Shown piece by piece: positions 1 through 5,250 of a stretch of 5,250 bases of DNA. Source of the stretch: DASQFQ01 sp035633075 (GTDB lineage: Bacteria > Actinomycetota > Thermoleophilia > Solirubrobacterales > Solirubrobacteraceae); the NCBI GenBank assembly GCA_035633075.1, contig DASQFQ010000206.1:1-5250 (forward strand). The letters are read 5' to 3'. Below the pieces are notes generated by a model, which saw only the letters and a list, made by a program, of their open reading frames with translations, had not been told where the DNA came from and ran no database searches. Position 1 is the stretch's first letter; every line of letters begins with the position of its first letter. The position numbers and the translations under genes are program-made.

Positions 1-101
1 CCGCCCTGACCCCCGCGACCGTCGCGCCCGCCGCGACCGCGCCCGTCGCCGCGGCCCCGGCCGCGACCGTCGCGGTCGTCACGGTCGTCACGCCCGCCGC
101 C
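1..101 (-). repeat. Low-complexity Gly/Arg/Asp coding repeat in the rpsC tail
   Basis: This stretch encodes the S3 tail (GGGRDDRDDRDGRGRGRGDG and onward). The 9-mer ccgcgaccg occurs on the plus strand at 13-21, 31-39 and 61-69. The copies at 13 and 61 extend to a 14-mer, ccgcgaccgtcgcg, which contains the near-palindrome cgcgac-c-gtcgcg. Such short GC-rich repeats are prone to replication slippage and to assembly error, so the tail length may vary between strains. It is in frame with rpsC and is not a separate element. Confidence 0.7.
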
Positions 102-770
102 GGCGGGCTCGTCGAGCGAGGTGAGGTCGGCGCCGCTGTAGCCGGCGGGCATGATCTCGCCCTTGTTGATCCAGCACTTGACGCCGATGCGGCCGAAGGT
201 GGTGCGCGCCTCGTAGAAGCCGTAGTCGATGTCCGCGCGCATGGTGTGCAGCGGGACGCGGCCGTCGGAGTAGCTCTCGGTTCGGGCCATTTCGGCGCCG
301 CCCAGACGGCCGCCGACCTGAATCTTGCAACCCTTGGCGCCCGAGCGCATCGCGCTCGTGAGAGCGCGCTTCATCGCGCGGCGGAAGGCCACGCGGTTCT
401 GGAGCTGCTCGGCGATCGACTGCGCGACGAGCTTGGCGTCGAGCTCGGGCCGCTTGATCTCGAGGATATTGACCTTGATCGACTTCGACGTGAGCTTGTG
501 CAGGTCGCGCCGCAGCGCGTCGACCTCCGTGCCGGACTTGCCGATCACGATGCCGGGCCGCGCGGTGTGGATGTTGACCTCCACCTCGCCGGCGTCCTTG
601 CGGATCGTGATGTCCGACAGCCCGGCGTGGGCGAGCTTGTTCGTGATGTGGTCGCGAATGCGCACGTCCTCGATCAGGAAGTCGGCGAAGTGGCGCTCGT
701 TGAACCAGTTCGACTTCCAGTCGTGGATGTAGCCCACGCGCATGGACTCTGGATGGACCTTCTGTCCCAT
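1..770 (-). CDS. rpsC: 30S ribosomal protein S3, 3' end beyond the window
   Basis: S3 is a 30S-head protein at the mRNA entry channel, where it contacts mRNA and contributes to helicase activity. The start MGQKVHPESMRVGYIHDWKS is the usual S3 N-terminus, so the ATG at 770 is secure. A type II KH domain carries the GXXG loop in RPGIVIGKSG (residues 71-80). The C-terminal S3 domain follows, with GAKGCKIQVGGRLGGAEMAR (144-163) and GVKCWINKGEIMPAG (196-210). E. coli S3 has 233 residues; here 256 complete codons are visible with no stop. From about residue 224 the protein is almost only Gly, Arg and Asp, an RG-rich tail that is probably disordered. The gene starts 11 nt after the rplV stop and is the last visible member of the operon. 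The identity is certain; the true C-terminus is unknown. Confidence 0.97.
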   Translation of the reverse strand, partial: MGQKVHPESMRVGYIHDWKSNWFNERHFADFLIEDVRIRDHITNKLAHAGLSDITIRKDAGEVEVNIHTARPGIVIGKSGTEVDALRRDLHKLTSKSIKVNILEIKRPELDAKLVAQSIAEQLQNRVAFRRAMKRALTSAMRSGAKGCKIQVGGRLGGAEMARTESYSDGRVPLHTMRADIDYGFYEARTTFGRIGVKCWINKGEIMPAGYSGADLTSLDEPAGGGRDDRDDRDGRGRGRGDGRGRGGRDGRGGQG

Positions 771-781
771 GGAAGTTCTCG

Positions 782-1561
782 TTACTCCTTCGGCGTGAGC
801 GTGATCGTGAGGTGCGAGGTGCGCTTGCGGATCCGCGTCGCGCGGCCCATCGCCCGCGGGCGAAAGCGCTTGAGCGTCGGCCCCTCGTCGGCGTGCACGG
901 AGGCGATCTTCAACTCGTCGCCCACCAGCTCGTGGTTGTGCTCGGCGTTGGCGATCGCCGACTCGAGCAGCTTCTTCCACGGCTTGGCGGCACCGCGCGG
1001 CGTGAAGGAGAGGATAGCCCGTGCCTGCTCGACGTCCTTGCCGCGGATGTGATCGCACACCAGGCGCGCCTTGCGCGCGGAGGTGCGGACGTAGCGCGCC
1101 TGGGCGCGCACGACCACGGGCGTGTCGGCCGGCTCGGGCCTGCGGGGCTGGCCCCGCTTGCGCCCGGCGGGCCTGGAGGGCGCGTCCTTCTTCTCCGCCT
1201 CCGGCCGGGACCGGGCGGCCTGCTCGCTCGCCGCCTTCTCGACCTCCGCCGCCGTCGGCTCGTCGGCGGCCTGCGTGCGCGGGCGCTCGGGCTTGGCCTG
1301 GGCGGGCGTGTCGGCGGCCTCCTTGGCGGCCGCCTTCGGCTTTGCCGCGGGCTTCGGCGCCTCGGCCTGCGGCTTCTCGGCGGGCTTGGGCTTCGCCTCG
1401 GCCTTCGGCTTCTCGGCAGCCTTCTTGGCCTCGGCCTTCGGCTTGTCCTGCGCCTTGGGCTTGGGCTTGGGCTTGCCGGCGGCCTTCGGCTTCTTGGCCG
1501 CCTTGGCCTCCTCGGTCGGGGTGGGCTCGGCCTCGTCCTTCGGGTCCTTGTCGCGGCTCAT
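782..1561 (-). CDS. rplV: 50S ribosomal protein L22 with a long N-terminal extension
   Basis: L22 binds 23S rRNA, and its beta-hairpin lines the peptide exit tunnel. The product is 259 residues, against about 110 for a typical L22. Residues 149-259 are a complete L22 domain: RYVRTSARKARLV (157-168), the hairpin region ADEGPTLKRFRPRAMGRA, and RTSHLTITL at the end. The hairpin aligns without the Met-Lys-Arg deletion known from erythromycin-resistant E. coli. Residues 1-148 are low-complexity: about 17-90 is mostly Lys, Ala and Pro with four KPKA units, 91-130 is mixed and acidic, and 134-141 is a basic patch (RKRGQPRR). The ATG at 1561 overlaps the rpsS stop as ATGA, with GGGAG 12 nt upstream. 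GTG codons at 1117 and 1111 would give a normal-length L22 but have no visible ribosome-binding site and would leave a gap of about 440 nt in a packed operon. I therefore favour the long form. Confidence 0.93.
   Translation of the reverse strand: MSRDKDPKDEAEPTPTEEAKAAKKPKAAGKPKPKPKAQDKPKAEAKKAAEKPKAEAKPKPAEKPQAEAPKPAAKPKAAAKEAADTPAQAKPERPRTQAADEPTAAEVEKAASEQAARSRPEAEKKDAPSRPAGRKRGQPRRPEPADTPVVVRAQARYVRTSARKARLVCDHIRGKDVEQARAILSFTPRGAAKPWKKLLESAIANAEHNHELVGDELKIASVHADEGPTLKRFRPRAMGRATRIRKRTSHLTITLTPKE
785..790 (-). promoter_or_regulatory. Shine-Dalgarno sequence of rpsC, inside the end of rplV
   Basis: The minus strand reads AAGGAG just ahead of the rplV stop TAA. It is the best anti-16S match near the rpsC start, but it lies 14 nt from the ATG at 770, longer than the usual 5-10 nt. 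A weaker purine stretch, GAGAA, lies closer to the start. S3 homology fixes the ATG, so the long spacing is a property of the site and not a reason to move the start. The overlap with rplV suggests coupling to translation of L22. Confidence 0.55.
1332..1492 (-). repeat. KPKA-coding direct repeats within the rplV extension
   Basis: The plus-strand 11-mer gccttcggctt occurs exactly four times, at 1332-1342, 1401-1411, 1434-1444 and 1482-1492. On the coding strand each copy reads AAGCCGAAGGC and encodes Lys-Pro-Lys-Ala, at L22 residues 74-77, 51-54, 40-43 and 24-27. Looser variants (KPKPKPKA, EKPQAEAPK) fill the spaces between them. The pattern fits growth of the extension by slippage or unequal recombination of a short coding unit. 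All copies are in the rplV frame. Confidence 0.8.
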
Positions 1562-1830
1562 CGCACCCTGCCGCTCCCGGCGTGACCGCGGTACAGGCGT
1601 GTGGGGGCGAACTCGCCGAGCTTGTGGCCGACCATCGACTCCGACACGAACACGGGCACGTGCTTGCGCCCGTCGTGCACGGCGATGGTGTGGCCGACCA
1701 TCTCGGGGAAGATCGTCGAGGTCCGCGACCAGGTGCGGATCATCTGCTTGGTGTTGGCCTGGTTCATCTGCTCGACGCGCCGCATGAGTCGCTCCTCGAC
1801 GAACGGCCCCTTCTTGGACGAGCGAGACAT
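1558..1830 (-). CDS. rpsS: 30S ribosomal protein S19
   Basis: S19 sits in the 30S head, pairs with S13 and contacts tRNA and the 23S bridge region. The product is 90 residues, a normal length. It begins MSRSSKKGPFVEERLMRRVE and has the family core TWSRTSTIFPEMVGHTIAVH (33-52) and SESMVGHKLGEFAPTR (63-78), which carry the conserved RNA-binding residues. The ATG at 1830 shares its A with the rplB stop (TGATG). GAAGG at 1841-1845 lies 10 nt ahead as a ribosome-binding site within rplB. The frame is open further upstream, to 1932, but the family N-terminus fixes this start. The stop overlaps the rplV start by four bases. Confidence 0.97.
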   Translation of the reverse strand: MSRSSKKGPFVEERLMRRVEQMNQANTKQMIRTWSRTSTIFPEMVGHTIAVHDGRKHVPVFVSESMVGHKLGEFAPTRLYRGHAGSGRVR

Positions 1831-2675
1831 CAGCGGCCGCCCTTCTTGCCGCGGCGACGGCCGCGGACGATGTAGCGATCCGACGACTTGCGCTTCTTGC
1901 GGGTTCGATAGCCGATCGTCGGCACGCCCCACGGCGTCTGCGGGTGGTTGCCCAGCGGCGTGGCGCCCTCGCCCCCGCCATGAGGGTGGTCAACCGGGTT
2001 CATGGCCGTGCCGCGCGTCTGCGGGCGCACGCCCATGTGGCGTTTGCGGCCGGCCTTGCCGATCGTCACGTTCTGGTGGTCGGCGTTGCCGATGGTGCCG
2101 ACGGTCGCCCGGCACTCGGCCCGCACCAGCCGCATCTCGCCCGACGGCAGGCGCAGAGTCGCCATCTCGCCCTCCTTGGCCATGAGCTGGATGCTCGTAC
2201 CGGCCGAGCGCCCCAGCTGGCCGCCGCGGCCGGGCTGCATTTCGACGTTGTGGACGATGGTGCCCACCGGCATGTTGGCCAGCGGCAGCGCGTTGCCGAC
2301 CGTGATGTCCGAGCCGGGGCCCGACTGGACGGTCATGCCGACACGCAGCCGGTTAGGGGCCAGGATGTAACGCTTCTCGCCGTCGATGTAGTTGAGCAGC
2401 GCGATGTAGGAGGTCCGGTTCGGGTCGTACTCGATAGAGGCGACCTTGGCCGGGACGCCGTCCTTGGTGCGCTTGAAGTCGATCTTGCGATAGAGGCGCT
2501 TTGCCCCGCCGCCGCGATGGCGCGAGGTCTTGCGGCCGTGGACATTGCGCCCGCCCGACTTCTTCAGGCCCTCGGTCAGGGACTTCTCGGGCCTGCTCTC
2601 GGTGACCTCGGCGAAGTCGGGATACGAGACGAAGCGCCGGCCGGGTGAGGTGGGCTTGGGCTTGCGGATGGGCAT
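1830..2675 (-). CDS. rplB: 50S ribosomal protein L2
   Basis: L2 is a primary 23S rRNA binder needed for subunit association and peptidyl-transferase activity. The product is 281 residues, against 273 in E. coli. The N-terminal RNA-binding OB-fold region includes SGGRNVHGRKTSRHRGGGAK (40-59) and KIDFKRTKDGVPAKVASIEYD (start at 64). The SH3-like region includes NVEMQPGRGGQLGRSAGTSI (143-162). The C-terminal part holds MNPVDHPHGGGEG (225-237); its first His, residue 230, matches the functionally important His229 of E. coli L2. The C-terminus is very basic (RGRRRGKKGGR). The start shares one base with the rplW stop (TGATG), and GGAGG at 2686-2690 lies 10 nt ahead. The next gene, rpsS, overlaps in the same way. 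Confidence 0.98.
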   Translation of the reverse strand: MPIRKPKPTSPGRRFVSYPDFAEVTESRPEKSLTEGLKKSGGRNVHGRKTSRHRGGGAKRLYRKIDFKRTKDGVPAKVASIEYDPNRTSYIALLNYIDGEKRYILAPNRLRVGMTVQSGPGSDITVGNALPLANMPVGTIVHNVEMQPGRGGQLGRSAGTSIQLMAKEGEMATLRLPSGEMRLVRAECRATVGTIGNADHQNVTIGKAGRKRHMGVRPQTRGTAMNPVDHPHGGGEGATPLGNHPQTPWGVPTIGYRTRKKRKSSDRYIVRGRRRGKKGGR

Positions 2676-2971
2676 CAGAGATCGGCCTCCAGGCCCTGGA
2701 AGATGGGGATCGACTGGCCGGGCTGCACCTGCACCACGGCCTTCTTCCAGGCGCGCGTGCGCCCCGACGTGTAGCCGCGGCGCTTGGGCTTGGACTTCAC
2801 GCTCAGGGTCCGCACGCCGATGACGTCGACGCCGAAGAGCTGCTCGACGGCCTGCTTGATCTGCGTCTTGTGCGCGTCGGCGTGGACCCGGAAGGTGTAC
2901 TTGTCCGCCGTCGCCAGGACGTAGGACTTCTCGGACACGACGGGACGGATGATCACCTGGCTGGCCTCCAT
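2675..2971 (-). CDS. rplW: 50S ribosomal protein L23
   Basis: L23 lies at the rim of the peptide exit tunnel and is the docking site for trigger factor and the signal recognition particle. The product is 98 residues, normal for bacteria. VIIRPVVSEKSYVLA (6-20) carries the VSEK motif; Glu14 corresponds to E. coli Glu18, the trigger-factor contact. KYTFRVHADAHKTQIKQAVE (24-43) and RGYTSGRTRAWKKAVVQV (65-82) complete the fold. The frame is open far upstream, to 3511, but that part is a shadow of rplD; the family N-terminus and the TGATG overlap with the rplD stop place the start at 2971. GGAGG at 2982-2986 lies 10 nt ahead. Confidence 0.97.
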   Translation of the reverse strand: MEASQVIIRPVVSEKSYVLATADKYTFRVHADAHKTQIKQAVEQLFGVDVIGVRTLSVKSKPKRRGYTSGRTRAWKKAVVQVQPGQSIPIFQGLEADL

Positions 2972-3609
2972 CAGGCGCTCGCCTCCCGCTTGGACCCGGC
3001 CGCGCGGGCGGTCAGCGCATCCAGCGCCGGCCGGCTGACCACGAGGGTCGCCGCGCCGATGACGTCGGCCACCCCGGCCCCTTCGGCGGGCAGCACGCTC
3101 ACGCGGGTGAGGTTGCGAAACGACTTGGCGGCCGCGACGTCGTCGGCGCCGAGCAGGACGAGCACCGAGCCGCCGCGGCGATCCTCGAGCAGCCCCGCCG
3201 CCTGGCGCGTGGAGGGAGCGTCGAACCCGCCGGCGTCGAGCACGTAGATCGAGCCGCGCTCGGCGTGGACCGAGAGCGCGCTGCGCAGCGCCGCGCGGCG
3301 CGCTTTGCGGTTGACCTTGACGGTGTAATGGCGCGGGCTGGGGCCGAAGACGACCCCGCCGCCCGCCCACTGGGGAGCGCGGATGGTGCCCTGGCGCGAG
3401 CGGCCGGTGCCCTTCTGCCGCCACGGCTTGGCGCCGCCGCCGGAGACCATGCCGCGCGTGCGAGTGGCGGCGGTGCCCCGCCGGCGCGCGGCGAGCTCCG
3501 CCACCACGCACTCGTGCACGAGCGACCCGTTGAAGGGCGCCCCGAACACGTCGGCGTCGAGCTTGACCTTGTCCTTCGCGGTGCCGCCAAGGAGGAGGGC
3601 GTCAGCCAT
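2971..3609 (-). CDS. rplD: 50S ribosomal protein L4
   Basis: L4 binds 23S rRNA early in assembly, and its long loop reaches into the exit tunnel beside L22. The product is 212 residues, near the family norm. The loop carries the hallmark MVSGGGAKPWRQKGTGRSRQ, followed by GTIRAPQWAGGGVVFGPSPR. The C-terminal alpha/beta part includes GSVLVLLGADDVAAAKSFRN and ends in a short Ala/Lys-rich tail. The ATG at 3609 lies inside the end of rplC (8-nt overlap, ATGGCTGA), and GGAGG at 3619-3623 lies 9 nt ahead, the clearest ribosome-binding site in the window. In E. coli L4 also represses its own operon by binding the S10 leader; whether it does so here cannot be seen. Confidence 0.97.
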   Translation of the reverse strand: MADALLLGGTAKDKVKLDADVFGAPFNGSLVHECVVAELAARRRGTAATRTRGMVSGGGAKPWRQKGTGRSRQGTIRAPQWAGGGVVFGPSPRHYTVKVNRKARRAALRSALSVHAERGSIYVLDAGGFDAPSTRQAAGLLEDRRGGSVLVLLGADDVAAAKSFRNLTRVSVLPAEGAGVADVIGAATLVVSRPALDALTARAAGSKREASA

Positions 3610-4219
3610 CGGTGCGCACCTCCACGGTGCCGCCCTTGGGCCCGGGCACGGAGCCGCGGACCAGCATCAGGTTCTCCTCCGGGATCAGCTCGACGACCTC
3701 GAGGCCGCGCTGGGTCACGCGCCCGCCGCCCATCTGGCCGGGCCCCCGGATGCCCTTGAACACGCGCGATGGCGTCGCGGAGGCGCCGATCGAGCCCGGG
3801 GCGCGGACGTTGTGCGAGCCGTGGGACTTGGGGCCGGCCGAGAAGTTGTGGCGCTTGATCGTGCCCTGGAAGCCCTTGCCCTTCGACGTGCCCGAGACCT
3901 TGACGGTCTGGCCGACGTCGAAGCTTGCGACGGTCACCTGGTCGCCGACCATGAACTCGCCGGCCTCGTCGCGGAACTCCTTGACCGTGCGCAGCGGCGG
4001 GGCGTCGGCCTTCTTGAGATGGCCGCGCTCAGCGCGAGTGAGCGCCTTCTCGCGCACGCTGCAGAAGCCGAGCTGGACCGCCTCGTAGCCGTCGACGTCG
4101 ACGGTGCGTATCGCGAGCACCGGGCAGGGGCCCGCCTCGAGCACGGTGACGCGCTCGACGCGCCCGTCTTCGAGGAAGCGCTGGGTCATGCCCAGCTTCT
4201 TGGCGAGGATCGCGGGCAT
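3602..4219 (-). CDS. rplC: 50S ribosomal protein L3
   Basis: L3 is an early assembly protein whose extended loop approaches the peptidyl-transferase centre. The product is 205 residues, close to the 209 of E. coli L3. It begins MPAILAKKLGMTQRFLEDGR and has the family core VSGTSKGKGFQGTIKRHNF (108-126) and PGSIGASATPSRVFKG (141-156), then GQMGGGRVTQRGLEVVELIP. E. coli L3 has an N5-methylated Gln150 in GSIGQNQTPGKVFKG; the matching residue here is Ala146, so that modification cannot occur. The ATG at 4219 follows the rpsJ stop by 7 nt. I see no convincing Shine-Dalgarno sequence ahead of it, so initiation may depend on ribosomes leaving rpsJ. The 3' end overlaps rplD by 8 nt. Confidence 0.97.
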   Translation of the reverse strand: MPAILAKKLGMTQRFLEDGRVERVTVLEAGPCPVLAIRTVDVDGYEAVQLGFCSVREKALTRAERGHLKKADAPPLRTVKEFRDEAGEFMVGDQVTVASFDVGQTVKVSGTSKGKGFQGTIKRHNFSAGPKSHGSHNVRAPGSIGASATPSRVFKGIRGPGQMGGGRVTQRGLEVVELIPEENLMLVRGSVPGPKGGTVEVRTDG

Positions 4220-4226
4220 GGTCAGA

Positions 4227-4556
4227 TCAACCGAAGGTGAGGCGGATCTCGATGTCGACGCCCGCGGGCAGGTGGTCGAGGCGCTGGAGCGAGTCGACGG
4301 TCTTGGGCGTCGGCTGGTGGATGTCGATCAGGCGCTTGTGCGTGCGGATCTCGAAGTGCTCCTGAGAGTCCTTGTCCTTGAAGGGTGAGCGGATCACCGT
4401 GTAGCGGTTCTTCTCCGTGGGCAGCGGCACGGGCCCGGAGACCGTCGCGCCGGTGCGCGTGGCGGTCTCCACGATCTCCTTGGCGGCCGTCTCTATGGCC
4501 GACGCGTCGTAGGCCTTGAGGCGGATCCGGATCTTGTTCTGCTGGGCTGTTGCCAC
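4227..4556 (-). CDS. rpsJ: 30S ribosomal protein S10 (NusE)
   Basis: S10 is a 30S-head protein that also acts as NusE in transcription antitermination and in coupling with NusG. The product is 109 residues, against 103 in E. coli. KIRIRLKAYDASAIETAAKE (8-27), TGATVSGPVPLPTEKNRYTV (35-54) and FEIRTHKRLIDIHQPTPKTV (68-87) are standard S10 segments. Near the end RLDHLPAGVDIEI has one residue more than the usual RLDLxAGVDV pattern. The start is GTG at 4556; no other start lies near in frame. Only a weak purine stretch, AGAAAG, lies ahead of it. It is the first gene of the ribosomal block after tuf, and the 124-nt leader holds a strong hairpin. Confidence 0.97.
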   Translation of the reverse strand: MATAQQNKIRIRLKAYDASAIETAAKEIVETATRTGATVSGPVPLPTEKNRYTVIRSPFKDKDSQEHFEIRTHKRLIDIHQPTPKTVDSLQRLDHLPAGVDIEIRLTFG

Positions 4557-4680
4557 GTGTGTCTTTCTGCGCGGTGAAGGCGGACCCCGGGCTGCGGGGC
4601 CCGCCCCATCGTCGTATCCGTTGTCTTCTCGTAACTGCGGTCCTCGCCCCAGCGGCTCGCGGCGGCGAGAGAAGCGGGAC
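4557..4680 (-). promoter_or_regulatory. tuf-rpsJ intergenic leader
   Basis: This 124-nt stretch is the only sizeable gap in the window. It is the natural place for an S10-operon promoter, leader regulation or an mRNA processing site. I can see two hairpins: a weak one (4656-4669, 5-bp stem ctcgc/gcgag) shortly after the tuf stop, and a strong one at 4579-4605. I cannot identify a convincing -35/-10 pair; GGATAC and TTACGA are present but not at useful spacing. No T-tract follows either hairpin, so tuf and rpsJ may be co-transcribed. A role in regulation is inferred from position only. Confidence 0.4.
4579..4605 (-). promoter_or_regulatory. GC-rich hairpin in the rpsJ leader
   Basis: On the minus strand GGCGGGCCCCG pairs with CGGGGTCCGCC across a 5-nt loop (CAGCC). 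This gives an 11-bp stem with a single G-U pair. It lies 22 nt ahead of the rpsJ GTG. It is followed by TTCACCGCGC and not by a run of T, so it does not look like a standard intrinsic terminator. It could be an attenuator, a protein-binding leader element, an RNA-processing site or an mRNA stabiliser. The pairing is read directly from the sequence; the function is a guess. Confidence 0.5.

Positions 4681-5250
<570 letters not shown>

Noticed and set aside
812..1585. Long open frame on the plus strand opposite rplV
   Set aside because: Its predicted protein is a Gly/Leu/Arg-rich string mirroring the Lys/Ala/Pro codons on the other strand, with no recognisable domain. Long antisense frames are expected in very GC-rich coding DNA.
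1122..1787. Second long plus-strand frame across rplV and rpsS
   Set aside because: It is low-complexity Ala/Ser/Arg sequence that crosses two secure ribosomal genes, with no ribosome-binding site or family signature.
1562..1993. Upstream extension of the L22 frame beyond 1561
   Set aside because: The frame is open further but runs antiparallel to no signal and in a shadow frame of rpsS and rplB; the ATGA junction and a nearby GGGAG support 1561 as the start.
3265..4240. Plus-strand open frames across rplD and rplC
   Set aside because: They are antisense to well-identified L4 and L3 genes and show no homology that I recognise.
4493..4609. Possible leader peptide beginning at the ATG at 4609 and overlapping the rpsJ start
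   Set aside because: The 38-residue product (MGRAPQPGVRLH...) is Arg/Pro-rich with no ribosome-binding site, and its ATG lies at the foot of the leader hairpin. I see no codon pattern suggesting an attenuator.
4610..4660. Promoter for the S10 operon in the tuf-rpsJ gap
   Set aside because: Isolated partial matches (TTACGA, GGATAC) exist, but no -35 and -10 pair has acceptable spacing.
4656..4669. Terminator for tuf
   Set aside because: The stem is only 5 bp with a 4-nt loop and no T-tract follows on the minus strand, so it is too weak to call.

Overview
The window is a ribosomal-protein gene cluster of the classical str/S10 type, with every supported gene on the minus strand. In transcription order (right to left) it holds: the C-terminal half of tuf (EF-Tu), a 124-nt gap, then rpsJ (S10), rplC (L3), rplD (L4), rplW (L23), rplB (L2), rpsS (S19), rplV (L22) and the first 256 codons of rpsC (S3), which runs off the left edge. 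The order is exactly the conserved bacterial S10 order. I see no mobile element, tRNA, rRNA, CRISPR array or defence system, and nothing in the window requires a previously unknown pathway.

The DNA is very GC-rich by eye, and third codon positions are almost all G or C. The proteins look actinobacterial in style. The S10 end (SLQRLDHLPAGVDIEIRL), the L2 start (MPIRKPKPTSPGRRF) and the S3 start (MGQKVHPESMRVGYIHDWKS) remind me most of the deep-branching class Thermoleophilia (Solirubrobacterales/Gaiellales type). That placement comes from memory of family sequences, not from a search, and is tentative.

The operon is tightly packed. From rplC to rplV each gene overlaps the next: 8 nt, then three TGATG junctions, then one ATGA. 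This suggests strong translational coupling and one polycistronic mRNA. The only gap long enough for regulation is between tuf and rpsJ, where an 11-bp GC-rich hairpin lies 22 nt ahead of the GTG start of rpsJ. The products build the 30S head (S10, S19, S3), the region around the peptidyl-transferase centre (L2, L3), and the tunnel and exit site (L4, L22, L23), next to EF-Tu, which delivers aminoacyl-tRNA.

The unusual content is in two ribosomal proteins with long low-complexity extensions. L22 has about 148 extra N-terminal residues rich in Lys, Ala and Pro, with repeated KPKA units. S3 has a Gly/Arg/Asp-rich tail that is still open at the window edge. Smaller points are an alanine in L3 where E. 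coli has its methylated glutamine, a one-residue insertion in S10, and poor ribosome-binding sites for rpsJ and rplC.
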